Part shown: piece after piece, positions 15,817 through 26,553 of the stretch
Numbering within the stretch: the first letter of the stretch is position 1
How the letters are laid out: every line of letters starts with the position of its first letter
NCBI GenBank assembly: GCA_024330215.1
Contig: JANDLU010000006.1
Span: 1-64,000, forward strand
Reading direction: 5' to 3'
From: Candidatus Gaiellasilicea maunaloa
GTDB lineage: Bacteria; Actinomycetota; Thermoleophilia; Gaiellales; Gaiellaceae
Length of the DNA: 64,000 bases
Notes under the pieces: model-generated
Database searches by the model: none
Seen by the model: only the letters and a program-made list of their open reading frames with translations
What the model was told of the DNA's origin: nothing
Translations under genes and position numbers: made by a program

Positions 15817-16770
15817 GTGACCACGTTCGGGTACTGGCTCTCCTCCGAGGAGCAGGCGCCGCTCGACCTCGTGCGCAATGCGGTCCGCGCCGAGGAGGAG
15901 GGGTTCGAGCTCGCGATGATCTCCGACCACTTCCACCCTTGGAGCGACCGGCAGGGTCAGAGCGGCTTCGTCTGGAGCGTGCTCGGCGCGATCGCCGCTG
16001 CGACGGAGCGGCTGCGCGTCGGCACCGGGGTCACGTGTCCCACGATCCGGACGCATCCGGCGATCGTCGCGCACGCCGCAGCGACCTGCGGCGCTCTCAT
16101 GCCCGGCCGCTTCTTCCTCGGTCTCGGCACCGGCGAGAACCTGAACGAGCACGTTCTCGGCGACGGCTGGCCGGCACCAGACGTGCGGCTCGAGCTCTTG
16201 GAGGAGGCGATCGAGGTGATCCGGCTCCTCTGGCAGGGCGGCGAGCAGACCCATCGCGGCAAGCACTACACGGTCGACCATGCGCAGCTCTACACGCTTC
16301 CCGACGAGCCGATTCCCATCGCTGTGGCGGCGGGGAAGCCCCTCGCGGCGGAGGTGGCGGGGCGACTTGGCGATGCACTCGTGAACGTCGAGCCCGATCC
16401 CGCGATCGTCGAGGGCTATCGCGCGGCGGGCGGCGACGGGCCGCACTATGGCCAGGTCAAGCTCTGCTGGGCCGAGAGCGAGGAGGAAGCGAAGCAGACG
16501 GTCTTCGAGCTCTGGCGACACAGCGGGCTCGAGGGAACGCTCAACCAGGAGCTGCCGCGCCCGTCCGATTTCGACGCGGTCGCCGAGAGCGTGACGCTGG
16601 AGATGGCCACCGAAGGCGTTCCCTGCGGCGCCGATCCCGCGCCGGTTCTCGCCCTCGTGCGCGAGTGGGAGGAGGCCGGCTTCGACCAGATCTGCCTGCA
16701 CCAGGTCGGTGCCGACCAGGAGGGCTTCTTCCGCTTCTGGAAGCAGGAGCTGCACCCGAACCTCGGCTGA
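15817..16770 (+). CDS. F420-dependent LLM-class oxidoreductase (FGD-like)
   Basis: A 317-residue TIM-barrel oxidoreductase of the luciferase-like monooxygenase superfamily, in the branch that uses coenzyme F420 (TIGR03557/FGD-like). Markers: FGYWLSSEE at the N-terminus, ISDHFHPWSDRQGQSGFVWSVLGAIA with the family His and Trp, GTGVTCPTIRTHPAIVAHAAAT, and FLGLGTGENLNEHVLG. Family enzymes oxidise glucose 6-phosphate or other small alcohols; the substrate here is open. The start is GTG 15817. It indicates that the host makes F420, in line with an actinobacterium. Confidence 0.88.
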   Translation: MTTFGYWLSSEEQAPLDLVRNAVRAEEEGFELAMISDHFHPWSDRQGQSGFVWSVLGAIAAATERLRVGTGVTCPTIRTHPAIVAHAAATCGALMPGRFFLGLGTGENLNEHVLGDGWPAPDVRLELLEEAIEVIRLLWQGGEQTHRGKHYTVDHAQLYTLPDEPIPIAVAAGKPLAAEVAGRLGDALVNVEPDPAIVEGYRAAGGDGPHYGQVKLCWAESEEEAKQTVFELWRHSGLEGTLNQELPRPSDFDAVAESVTLEMATEGVPCGADPAPVLALVREWEEAGFDQICLHQVGADQEGFFRFWKQELHPNLG

Positions 16771-16771
16771 G

Positions 16772-16909
16772 GGACATGTCCGGGCTCTGACCCCGGACGC
16801 GTCCCGCGGAGACAGGCGAGATTCCGCTCGATCGCGTGAATCGCGCGCGCCAGCGGCGGGCGGACGTGTCCGCGGCGGACATGCCTGGGGTCAGAGCCCG
16901 GACATGTCC
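16772..16909. repeat. MITE-like element with 23-bp perfect terminal inverted repeats
   Basis: GGACATGTCCGGGCTCTGAC followed by CCC at 16772-16794 is repeated exactly in reverse complement at 16887-16909, enclosing 92 nt with further GGACGTGTCC-like sub-palindromes. It fills the gap between the F420 oxidoreductase and aconitase genes. There is no ORF inside. The GGGGTCAGAGCC motif resembles REP sequences mobilised by REP-associated tyrosine transposases; no such gene is in the window. A hairpin of this length would also act as a strong transcriptional barrier between the two genes. Confidence 0.75.
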
Positions 16910-16947
16910 GCCCCGGACAGTGGTCGGCTCTTCGATAGATTCGACCG

Positions 16948-19700
<2,753 letters not shown>

Positions 19701-19704
<4 letters not shown>

Positions 19705-19859
19705 GGCTTCGCCTGCTCGCGCTCCTTCTCAGCTAGCACCTCGTTGTATGCGATCCGCTCGGCGAGCTTCCGCATCACGCGGGCAGAGCGCTGTTTCGGA
19801 TCCTCGTCCAGAAGCTCCTGCGCGCGCTGCTCAATCCTCTTCCTCGTCTCTTCGTCCAC
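19701..19859 (-). CDS. Small helical hypothetical protein (52 residues)
   Basis: Reads [20 protein letters not shown], then [20 protein letters not shown] and [11 protein letters not shown]: almost entirely charged helix, no cysteines, no membrane segment. The start is GTG 19859, inside the 3' end of another small gene read in a different frame, which suggests translational coupling. Its stop overlaps the aconitase stop on the other strand. Amphipathic heptad-like spacing makes a protein-binding helix likely. Codon use and the clean amino-acid pattern support it as real; function unknown. Confidence 0.55.
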
Positions 19860-19980
19860 CAGCGTCCTCCAATATGGCGCGGATAGCGCCGAGATGATCT
19901 GAGATCTCGGTGAGCCTCGTGTTCATCTCGAAGATGCCATCGATGATAAGCCCGACCTCGTCGGGCCGCCATTCTTCCAC
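19831..19980 (-). CDS. Small hypothetical protein (about 49 residues)
   Basis: A short gene giving VEEWRPDEVGLIIDGIFEMN and [29 protein letters not shown]. The segment DGIFEMNTRLTEISDHLGAIRAIL has coiled-coil character. GTG 19980 is chosen as start; ATG 19926 would give 31 residues. It overlaps the next small gene by 29 nt and is divergent from the P-loop kinase at 20017. The layout of two small overlapping ORFs facing a kinase is tight, and the three could share regulation, but there is no direct evidence. Confidence 0.5.
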   Translation of the reverse strand: MEEWRPDEVGLIIDGIFEMNTRLTEISDHLGAIRAILEDAGGRRDEEED

Positions 19981-20016
19981 GATGCGATCGTGGCGCAGCA
20001 GCGCCGAATGCACAAG

Positions 20017-20574
20017 ATGACGAAAACAGACCTGCCGCTCCTCGTCGTCGTCACGGGCGAGCCCGCGACCGGCAAGACAACCCTCGCCCGCGCGCTCGCG
20101 GACGAGCTCGGCCTGCCGCTCCTCGCCAAGGACGAGCTCAAGGAACGGCTCTTCGACACGCTCGGCGCCGGCGACCGCGGCTGGTCTCGCCGGCTCGGCG
20201 CGGCCACGTTCGAGCTCATGTTCGGACTCGCGGCCGAGCTGCTCGGGGCGGGCGCTTCCCTCCTCGTCGAGGCGAACTTCGACGCCCAGAGCACGCCGCG
20301 CCTCCGGGCGCTGCCTGCTCACAGGCCCTTCCAGGTGGTCTGCACGGCCCCGGCGGACGTCAGGCGCGCCCGGTTCCGGGAGCGCGCCACAAGCGGCGCG
20401 CGGCATCCGGGCCACCTCGACGACGCGGTCGGACTGGAGCTCGAGGCCGGCGAGCACGAAGGGCGCTGGCAGCCGCTCGACCTCGACGGCCGGCCCGTCA
20501 TCGTCGACACCGCGAGCCCGGTCGACGTCAGGGCGCTCGCCGCCGCCGCCCGCCTGGCGGGCGAGCGCTCTTGA
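20017..20574 (+). CDS. P-loop kinase / AAA family ATPase (zeta-toxin-like phosphotransferase fold)
   Basis: A 185-residue P-loop protein with Walker A VVTGEPATGKTTLARALADEL and, after it, KDELKERLFDTLG, a layout seen in small-molecule kinases of the gluconate/chloramphenicol/AAA_33 group. The second conserved strand (ASLLVEANFDAQSTPRL) and the LID-type arginine helix (ADVRRARFRERATSGARHPGH) are present. It probably phosphorylates a small metabolite or drug. ATG 20017 is favoured over 19990 because residues before it are not part of the fold. It has no clear partner; the next gene starts after two hairpins. Confidence 0.75.
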   Translation: MTKTDLPLLVVVTGEPATGKTTLARALADELGLPLLAKDELKERLFDTLGAGDRGWSRRLGAATFELMFGLAAELLGAGASLLVEANFDAQSTPRLRALPAHRPFQVVCTAPADVRRARFRERATSGARHPGHLDDAVGLELEAGEHEGRWQPLDLDGRPVIVDTASPVDVRALAAAARLAGERS

Positions 20575-20669
20575 CAAGCGTGCGTCGCAACGGACTACCG
20601 GCGGAGCCGGGGTTCCCCCGGCGGGAGCCGCGGTGACCGACCGCGCGGTCACTGCGCCGAAGAAGGGGG

Positions 20670-20700
20670 CTCCTGGGGGAACCATGGGTTCCCCCAGGGG
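20670..20700 (+). promoter_or_regulatory. Hairpin with the permease start codon in its loop
   Basis: CCTGGGGGAACC at 20672-20683 and its exact reverse complement at 20687-20698 leave only ATG (20684-20686) as loop; one wobble and one G-C pair extend the stem. A smaller GCCGGGG/CCCCGGC hairpin lies 60 nt upstream. If ATG 20684 is the true start, the stem would hide it, which suggests translational control. If GTG 20633 is the start, the repeat is just coding for GAPGGTMGSPRG. Confidence 0.5.
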
Positions 20701-21997
20701 AATCGAGCCGGTGCCGGACCGGCTCCGGGCGCTCGGGTTCCTCGACCTCTCCCTGCTCTGGGGCAACCTCGGCGTCTCGCTGCTCGTGCTCGTCGCCGGC
20801 ACCTACCTCGTGCCGGCGCTCTCGCTCCCACAGGCGTTCCTCGCGATTCTGCTCGGCAGCCTGCTCGGGAACGCGATGCTCGCCGTCGCCGGCCTGATCG
20901 GCGCCGACGGGCGCGTCCCGGCGATGGTGCTGCTGCGCGCGCCGCTCGGGCGGCGCGGCTCGTGGGGGCCGACCGTCCTGAACGCGGCGCAGTGCCTCGG
21001 CTGGTCGATCTTCGAGCTGCTGATCATCGCAACCGCCGCCGCCGCGCTCTCCGACGAGCTCTTCGGCTTCCGGGCGCAGTGGCTCTGGACGATCGTCTTC
21101 GGCGGCGTCGCGCTCGCCCTCGCGCTGCTCGGCCCGGTCGACCTCGTCCGCAGGCTCGTGCGCAGGTTCGCCGTCTGGGCGGTGCTCGCGTCGCTCGTCT
21201 ACCTGACCTACTGGGGGCTCGACGGGGCCGGGCTCGGCGACCTCTGGGATCGGCCCGGCGAGGGCGGCCTCACCGTACTCGAGGGCGTCGACCTCGTCGT
21301 CTCGATCACCGTCTCGTGGATCCCGCTCGCCGCCGACTACACGCGCTTCGGCCGCGATCGGCGGAGCGCCTTCTGGGGCACGGGGCTCGGCTACCTCGCG
21401 ACAAGCATCTGGCTCTGGGGCCTCGGCGCGATCCTCTTCTTCTCGCGTGATCTGACCGACGCGGCGGCGCTGCCGGCGGCAATCGCGGCCGGCGGGCTTG
21501 CGGCGACGCTCGCGCTCGTTGCGGTCACCGTGGACGAGACGGACGAGACCTTCGCGAACGTCTACTCGGCGGCCGTCACCGCGCAGAACGTCGCGCCGCG
21601 CGTGCCGCAGCGGGTGTTGATCGTCGCCGTCGCGGCGCTCGCGACTCTCGGGGCGCTGACGATCGACCTGCTCGCCTACGAGACCTTCCTGCTCCTGCTC
21701 GGCTCCTTCTTCGTGCCGCTCTTCGGCGTACTCCTCGCCGACTGGCTGGTCGCGGGCACGCGCTACCGCGAGGAGGACATCTTCGACGGCCCCGCGGTGC
21801 GACCCGGGATGATCGCCGCCTGGATCGCGGGCTTCGCGCTCTACCAGTGGCTCAATCCGGTGGGGCCGAGCTGGTGGACGAACGCGGTCGAGCGGCTCGG
21901 GCCACCCGACCTCGGGCTCGGCGCCTCGATTCCGAGTTTCGCGCTCTCCCTCGCGCTCGGGATGGCGGTCGCCCGGCTCTCGCGGCGTCGTCTCTGA
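20684..21997 (+). CDS. NCS1-family permease (CodB/CytX-like, purine/pyrimidine or HMP transport)
   Basis: A polytopic membrane protein of about 437 residues with some twelve hydrophobic segments, in the nucleobase:cation symporter-1 family. The opening GSPRGIEPVPDRLRALGFLDLSLLWGNLGVSLLVLVAGTYLVP matches CytX/CodB proteins, and the substrate helix SITVSWIPLAADYTRFGR is typical of the group. CytX members are thought to import hydroxymethylpyrimidine; others carry cytosine or allantoin. The downstream PfkB-type kinase may phosphorylate the imported compound. The start could be GTG 20633 (17 residues longer), but family similarity begins at ATG 20684. Confidence 0.82.
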   Translation: MGSPRGIEPVPDRLRALGFLDLSLLWGNLGVSLLVLVAGTYLVPALSLPQAFLAILLGSLLGNAMLAVAGLIGADGRVPAMVLLRAPLGRRGSWGPTVLNAAQCLGWSIFELLIIATAAAALSDELFGFRAQWLWTIVFGGVALALALLGPVDLVRRLVRRFAVWAVLASLVYLTYWGLDGAGLGDLWDRPGEGGLTVLEGVDLVVSITVSWIPLAADYTRFGRDRRSAFWGTGLGYLATSIWLWGLGAILFFSRDLTDAAALPAAIAAGGLAATLALVAVTVDETDETFANVYSAAVTAQNVAPRVPQRVLIVAVAALATLGALTIDLLAYETFLLLLGSFFVPLFGVLLADWLVAGTRYREEDIFDGPAVRPGMIAAWIAGFALYQWLNPVGPSWWTNAVERLGPPDLGLGASIPSFALSLALGMAVARLSRRRL

Positions 21998-22011
21998 CCT
22001 AGGATCGGCGG

Positions 22012-22797
22012 GTGCGAGGGATGGCGGTGATCGGCAACCTCACGCGCGACGTCGTCGACGGCGGCGCGCCGCGTGTCGGCGGCGCGCCGTATCACGCGGC
22101 GCGCGCCCTGCGGCTCCTCGGCGGGCGCACGCGCGTGGTCGCGCGCTGCGCCGAAGCCGATCGGCGGGCACTGCTGCCGCCGCTCGTCGCGCTGGGCGTA
22201 CCGGTCTTCTGGCACGCGGCTGCGAGCACTGCGACCTTCTCGCTGCGCTATCAGGGCGAGGAGCGGACGCTCGAGCTCGACGATCCCGGCACTCCGTGGA
22301 CGGTCGAGGACACCGGTGTCATAGGCCGCAGCGAGTGGATCCAGCTCGGCGGGCTGACGCGGGGCGACTTCCCGGCGGGGGTGCTCGCCTCACTCGCGCA
22401 CGATCGGCGCCTCGCGCTCGACGGGCAGGCGCTGGTGCGGCCGGCGCGGACCGGGAAGCTCGTGCTCGACGCGGACTTCGACCCAGCAGTGCTACGGCAT
22501 CTGACGGTGCTCAAGCTCGCCCAGGAGGAGGTCGAGGCGCTCGGTGGAGAGGAGATCGCCGCGGCGCTCGAGATCCCCGAGCTGTTGCTCACCTACGGCT
22601 CGCGAGGGGCCGTTCTCGTCACCTGCGGGCGCCGCGAGCCGATCGCCGTTCGAAAGATCGAGACAACGAACCCGACCGGTGCTGGCGACGCGTTTCTCGC
22701 CGGCTACGTCTGGGCTCGCGCGGCAGGCCATCGCCCCCTCTCCGCCGCCCGCAACGCAGGCACCGTGGCTTCGCGCGTACTCGAGCTCGGCCCATGA
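22012..22797 (+). CDS. PfkB/ribokinase-family carbohydrate kinase
   Basis: A 261-residue sugar/nucleoside kinase. The C-terminal PfkB signature TTNPTGAGDAFLAGYVWA contains the catalytic aspartate, and the N-terminal AVIGNLTRDVV and GGAPYHAARALRLLGGRT form the substrate region. It is shorter than typical ribokinase (about 300 residues), in the range of compact members. It lies 14 nt after the NCS1 permease, so import and phosphorylation of a nucleobase-, nucleoside- or pyrimidine-type substrate is a reasonable inference. GTG 22012 is taken as start; ATG 22021 is an equally good alternative. Confidence 0.85.
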   Translation: MRGMAVIGNLTRDVVDGGAPRVGGAPYHAARALRLLGGRTRVVARCAEADRRALLPPLVALGVPVFWHAAASTATFSLRYQGEERTLELDDPGTPWTVEDTGVIGRSEWIQLGGLTRGDFPAGVLASLAHDRRLALDGQALVRPARTGKLVLDADFDPAVLRHLTVLKLAQEEVEALGGEEIAAALEIPELLLTYGSRGAVLVTCGRREPIAVRKIETTNPTGAGDAFLAGYVWARAAGHRPLSAARNAGTVASRVLELGP

Positions 22798-22810
22798 ACG
22801 AGACGAAGCT

Positions 22811-23206
22811 GTGATCGCCTACGTCCGCACGATCGAGGGAACCTTCGCGCTCGACCTCGAGGACGAGCTCGTGCTCGGCACTGCCGGCGAGCTCGATTCG
22901 ACCTGCCCGGTCGAGCTCAACCTGCCCCGACTCGTGGCGGCAGCGGCGTCCGGCTCCGCGGTGGTCGCGGTCGTCGACCGCCGACCGCCGCTCCTCGTCT
23001 CACGCGACGCCGGCGCCACCTGGCGCGAGGCGGGAGGCGGCCTGCCGCCGGGCTACGCGGTCGCCATCGACCCGGACGACCCGGACCGCGTCCTCTACGC
23101 CGCCCGCAACCGCCTCTACCTCTCGACCGACGGCGGGCGCTTCTGGCGCGGCCTCGAGCCCGAGCTCCCCGACATCGAGGCGGTTAGGTGGGCTACGGAA
23201 TCCTGA
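22811..23206 (+). CDS. Short BNR/sialidase-repeat-like beta protein
   Basis: A 131-residue protein with two blades of the BNR/YCF48-type beta-propeller pattern: PPLLVSRDAGATWREAGGGLP and NRLYLSTDGGRFWRGLEPELP, both with the Ser-x-Asp-x-Gly-x-x-W Asp-box, joined by VAIDPDDPDRVLYAA. Whole propellers have six or seven blades, so this is a fragment-like protein that may oligomerise. It has no signal peptide. GTG 22811 starts 14 nt after the PfkB kinase stop, in the same operon. Its stop overlaps the PhzF gene on the other strand by 14 nt. Confidence 0.65.
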   Translation: MIAYVRTIEGTFALDLEDELVLGTAGELDSTCPVELNLPRLVAAAASGSAVVAVVDRRPPLLVSRDAGATWREAGGGLPPGYAVAIDPDDPDRVLYAARNRLYLSTDGGRFWRGLEPELPDIEAVRWATES

Positions 23207-24053
23207 ACTCGCCGCGGGCGACGGCGACCGCCGAGCCGCCGACCTCGACGCGCTCGATCGTCTCGCCGGTCCCGAACGCAGTCGCGTAGAGCGTCGAGGG
23301 ACGTCCGATCTCGACGCCCTGCGAGATCTCGAGCCGCTCACCCCATGGCACCCATCCGTGCCGGGCGAGGTGACAGGCGAGCGGACCCGCGGCCGAGCCG
23401 GTCGCGGCATCCTCACCGACCCCGTCGAGCGGCGAGAACATCCGCGTCTTCCAGCGGCAGTCCGAGCCGGCGAAGACGTTGACGCCGACAAGCGCGGCGA
23501 CGAGCTCGGATGCGGCGAGCCCGGTCCAGTCGGGCGTCACGCCCGCAACGTCCGACTCGCTCTCGAGTGCGACGTAGACGTGCTGGACGCCGTTGTCGTA
23601 GACCTCGACCGGCAGCGCCGAGCCGCGAACGCCAAGTGCCTCGCAGAGCTCGTCGACGCGCTCGAACGACGCCACGGTCGGCACCGGCTGGGTCATCAGG
23701 CCGAACGTGATCCGTCCGGACGCGTCGCGCTCGAGCTCGACCGGGACGATCCCCCGGCCGGTCTCGAGCAAGATCGTGCCGAGCTGGAGAGGGGCGCCGA
23801 GGACGAACGCCGTCCCGAGCGTCGGATGACCGGCGAAGGGCAACTCGTGCGTCGGCGTGAAGATCCGAATGCGCGCGTGGCCGCCCTCGCGCGGCGGCAG
23901 CACGAAGACCGACTCGGAGAAACCGAGCTCGAGCGCGAGCGACTGCATCGCGGCGTCGTCGAGGTCGCGTGCGTCGGTGAAAACGCCGAGCTGGTTGCCC
24001 TGGAGCGGCGTCTCGGTGAAGACGTCCGCGAGCACGTAACGGAAGCTGCGCAC
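23193..24053 (-). CDS. PhzF-family isomerase/epimerase
   Basis: A 286-residue protein of the PhzF family (diaminopimelate epimerase fold). Markers: YVLADVFTETPLQGNQLGVF at the N-terminus, the catalytic glutamate in LGFSESVFV, FTPTHELPFAGHPTLGTAFVLG, and GVGEDAATGSAAGPLACHLARHG in the second half. Family members perform a base-catalysed isomerisation; the physiological substrate of most, including this one, is unknown, and no phenazine genes are present. It is divergent from the SixA gene with 43 nt between. Confidence 0.92.
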   Translation of the reverse strand: MRSFRYVLADVFTETPLQGNQLGVFTDARDLDDAAMQSLALELGFSESVFVLPPREGGHARIRIFTPTHELPFAGHPTLGTAFVLGAPLQLGTILLETGRGIVPVELERDASGRITFGLMTQPVPTVASFERVDELCEALGVRGSALPVEVYDNGVQHVYVALESESDVAGVTPDWTGLAASELVAALVGVNVFAGSDCRWKTRMFSPLDGVGEDAATGSAAGPLACHLARHGWVPWGERLEISQGVEIGRPSTLYATAFGTGETIERVEVGGSAVAVARGEFRIP

Positions 24054-24096
24054 CCACCCAGCCTAGTTGGGCGCCGTCGGCGCCTATCCTGGAGCC

Positions 24097-24489
24097 GTGC
24101 GGCTCTTTCTCGTTCGGCATGCGGAAGCGGCACCGGGCAACCCGGACGAGCTGCGCCCGCTGACGCCGATCGGACGCGAGCAGGCCCGCGCGCTCGGGGA
24201 GCGGCTCGCTCCCGTCGAGCCGGCAGTCGTCCTCTCGAGCCCGCTCCTGCGCGCCCGCGAGACGGCCTCCGCGATCGCCCGGGCAACGGGAGCCGAGCTT
24301 CGCGTCGACGAGCGACTCGCACCGGGGGCGACCCTGGACGCGCTTCTCATGGCCGCCGACGGTCTCGAGGAACCGCTCGTCGCCGTCGGTCATCAGCCCG
24401 ATTGCGGCGAGATCGCTGCTGCGCTGACCGGCGGCGATCCGCCCGCGTATCCGCCGGCCGGAGTCGCGGAGCTCGACCTGCCTCTCTAG
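24097..24489 (+). CDS. SixA-like histidine phosphatase
   Basis: A 130-residue phosphatase of the histidine acid phosphatase branch-1 fold. The catalytic motif is FLVRHAEA (RHG-type), with second-shell SSPLLRARETA (Arg) and the late histidine in VAVGHQPDCGEIAAAL. SixA proteins remove phosphate from phosphohistidine; many actinobacterial relatives are annotated as phosphoglycerate mutase-like, so the substrate is open. GTG 24097 fits the family start (VRLFLVRHAEA). It ends 30 nt before the ABC exporter ATPase and could be co-transcribed with it. Confidence 0.88.
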   Translation: MRLFLVRHAEAAPGNPDELRPLTPIGREQARALGERLAPVEPAVVLSSPLLRARETASAIARATGAELRVDERLAPGATLDALLMAADGLEEPLVAVGHQPDCGEIAAALTGGDPPAYPPAGVAELDLPL

Positions 24490-24519
24490 CAGCCGGCCGA
24501 GGCCCCTAGACTGCCGCCC

Positions 24520-25365
24520 GTGGCAGCGATCTCCGTTCGGCGCCTGCGCAAGTCCTACGGCCCTCTCGAGGCGGTGCGCGGAATCGATTTCGAGGTGGCG
24601 GCGGGCGAGGTCTTCGGCCTCCTCGGCCCGAACGGCGCCGGCAAGACCACCACGGTCGAGATCCTCGAGGGCTATCGGAGCCGGGACGGCGGCGAGGTGG
24701 AGGTGCTCGGCTTCGATCCCGGCAGGGGAGAGCGCGGCTTCAAGGAGCGGATCGGCGTCGTGCTCCAGTCCTCGGAGCTCTGGGCGAGCCTGACGGTGCG
24801 CGAGGTGCACGCGATCTTCGCGGGCTACTACAAGGAGCCGCGCGACGTGGAGGAGACGATCGAGCTGGTCGGGCTCGGCCAGAAGCGCGACGCGCGCGTG
24901 AAGACGCTCTCCGGCGGCCAGAAGCGCCGGCTCGACCTCGGTGTCGCGCTCGTCGGCGACCCCGAGCTCGTCTTCCTCGACGAGCCGACGACCGGGTTCG
25001 ACCCGGCAGCGCGCCGGAACGCCTGGGAGCTCGTCCGCTCGCTGCGCGGGCTCGGGAAGACCGTCCTGCTGACGACGCACTACCTCGACGAGGCGCAGCA
25101 GCTCGCCGATCGGGTCGCCGTGCTCGTCGCCGGCGAGATCGTCAAGCTCGGCCGCCCCTCGGAGCTGACCGCGGGCGCGAAGGCCGAGATCCGCTACCGG
25201 CGCGACGGCGAGCTCGTCGTTCTCGAGACCGAGGAGCCGACGCGGGCGCTGCACGACCTGACCGCCGCCGCGCTCGCCGAGGGTCGGGAGCTCGAGGCGC
25301 TCGAGGTCCGGCGCGCGACCCTCGAGGACGTCTATCTCGAGCTCGTCGACGAGCAACCCGCATGA
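24520..25365 (+). CDS. ABC-2 type exporter ATP-binding protein
   Basis: A 281-residue ATPase: Walker A LLGPNGAGKTTTVEIL, signature KTLSGGQKRRLDLGVAL, Walker B ELVFLDEPTTGFDPAARR, then the H-loop TTHYLDEAQQLADR. About 65 residues after the core (from LTAGAKAEIRYRR) form the C-terminal regulatory domain of DrrA/NatA-type transporters. GTG 24520 is the start. Its stop overlaps the permease start by four bases (ATGA), so they are translationally coupled. This exporter class handles drugs, lipids or antibiotics; no substrate gene is nearby. Confidence 0.93.
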   Translation: MAAISVRRLRKSYGPLEAVRGIDFEVAAGEVFGLLGPNGAGKTTTVEILEGYRSRDGGEVEVLGFDPGRGERGFKERIGVVLQSSELWASLTVREVHAIFAGYYKEPRDVEETIELVGLGQKRDARVKTLSGGQKRRLDLGVALVGDPELVFLDEPTTGFDPAARRNAWELVRSLRGLGKTVLLTTHYLDEAQQLADRVAVLVAGEIVKLGRPSELTAGAKAEIRYRRDGELVVLETEEPTRALHDLTAAALAEGRELEALEVRRATLEDVYLELVDEQPA

Positions 25366-26111
25366 GGGTGCTCCTTCACCAGCTCCGCTCCGAGCAGCTG
25401 ATCTTCTGGCGCAACCGCGAGTCGGCCGGCTTCATCTTCGTCTTTCCGCTGATGCTCTTCCTGCTCCTCGGCGCGTTCTACGGCGACGAGACGACCGACG
25501 AGGGCTACGCGGGAATCGAGGTGCTGCTCGCGGGAATGCTCGGGTACGGCGCCGCGAACACGGGCTTTGCGGGTATGGCGATCACGCTCGTGGTCCGCCG
25601 CGAGTACGGGATCCTCAAACGGATCCGCTCGACGCCGCTGCCTGCGTCCTCGTACTTCGCCGCCGCGCTCGCCTCGACCCTCTTCGTGTTCGCGCTCCAG
25701 GCGCTCGTCCTACTCGGGCTCGGGCGCGTCCTCTACGACACCGCGCTCCCGGAGCGGCCGCTCTCGCTGGCGTTCCTCGTCGCCTTCGGGGCGGCCGCGT
25801 TCGCCGGAATGGGGATCGGCACCGCGTCGCTGATCCGCTCGGCAGAGGGCTCCTCTGCAGTCGTCAACTTCATCCTCCTGCCGATGGCGTTCCTCTCGGG
25901 CTCCTTCGGCGGCCGTGACTATCCGCGAGTGATCGAGGCGATCGCGAGCGTGCTACCGCTGAAGTACTTCGTCGACCTGCTCCGCGGCGTCTACCTCGAG
26001 CATGAGCGCGCCTGGAGCAACCCCGGCGCGCTCGCGGTCGTGGCGGCCTGGGGTCTCGGCGGCGCGCTCCTCGGCGTCCGTCGCTTCGGCTGGGAGCCGC
26101 GTGAGCGTTAG
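25362..26111 (+). CDS. ABC-2 type exporter permease
   Basis: A 249-residue permease with six hydrophobic segments in the ABC-2 pattern: SAGFIFVFPLMLFLLLGAFYG, GMLGYGAANTGFAGMAITLVV, YFAAALASTLFVFALQALVLLGL, SLAFLVAFGAAAFAGMGIG, AVVNFILLPMAFLSGSFGG and a C-terminal helix. The RREYGILKRIRSTPLPASSYFAA coupling segment after the second helix is the usual ATPase contact. It overlaps the ATP-binding gene by four bases. Confidence 0.92.
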   Translation: MRVLLHQLRSEQLIFWRNRESAGFIFVFPLMLFLLLGAFYGDETTDEGYAGIEVLLAGMLGYGAANTGFAGMAITLVVRREYGILKRIRSTPLPASSYFAAALASTLFVFALQALVLLGLGRVLYDTALPERPLSLAFLVAFGAAAFAGMGIGTASLIRSAEGSSAVVNFILLPMAFLSGSFGGRDYPRVIEAIASVLPLKYFVDLLRGVYLEHERAWSNPGALAVVAAWGLGGALLGVRRFGWEPRER

Positions 26112-26141
26112 CAAGGCGTCGCGGCCGGGCACAGCACCGCC

Positions 26142-26495
26142 ATGCAGGAAATGGCCCGGATCGCCTTCGTCGCCGACCCTCGGCCGGAGGCCGCGATCGA
26201 GGTGCGCGTCAACTTCGGGATCTTCGCCGGCCGCGAGGTCACGCCCGCCGAGATCGACGAGCTCGCTCGCGTCCTGCTCCCGGAGGTGAGCGCGGTCTCG
26301 ATCGTCTCCGAGCAGCGACACGAGATCGATGCGGGCGTCGAGGTCTCCATGCACCAGCTCCGGATCGAGGTCGCGCCCAACGCGCTGCCCGAGGACACCG
26401 ACGTGGCGACGCTCGGGACGCGCCTCGCCGTCCTCGCCGAGCACTGGGCCGAGGGCTGCATCTCGGAGCGGCACGCCGAGATCGCCGAAGGCTGA
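26142..26495 (+). CDS. Conserved hypothetical protein (about 117 residues)
   Basis: An alpha/beta-looking cytosolic protein: IEVRVNFGIFAGREVTPAEI, DELARVLLPEVSAVSIVSEQ, then a second strand set EVSMHQLRIEVAPNALPEDT and a closing helix LGTRLAVLAEHWAEGCISERHAEIAEG. I do not recognise a named family, though the pattern of VNFGIFAGREVTPAEIDEL is regular enough to be a small ferredoxin-like fold. It stands alone 30 nt after the ABC permease. Start ATG 26142 or 26151. Confidence 0.6.
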   Translation: MQEMARIAFVADPRPEAAIEVRVNFGIFAGREVTPAEIDELARVLLPEVSAVSIVSEQRHEIDAGVEVSMHQLRIEVAPNALPEDTDVATLGTRLAVLAEHWAEGCISERHAEIAEG

Positions 26496-26553
26496 GCTAC
26501 GCGCAGACGAAGCGCGTCGGCCCGGGTCTGGCTCGGCGCGCGCTCGGCGCGGA

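Noticed and set aside
16795-16886. Small ORF inside the MITE-like element
   Set aside because: Short, start-poor and without any recognisable pattern; the sequence is explained by nested repeats.
20575-20670. Possible TPP riboswitch upstream of the NCS1 permease
   Set aside because: No CTGAGA-type P4/P5 core is present; only G-C hairpins are seen.
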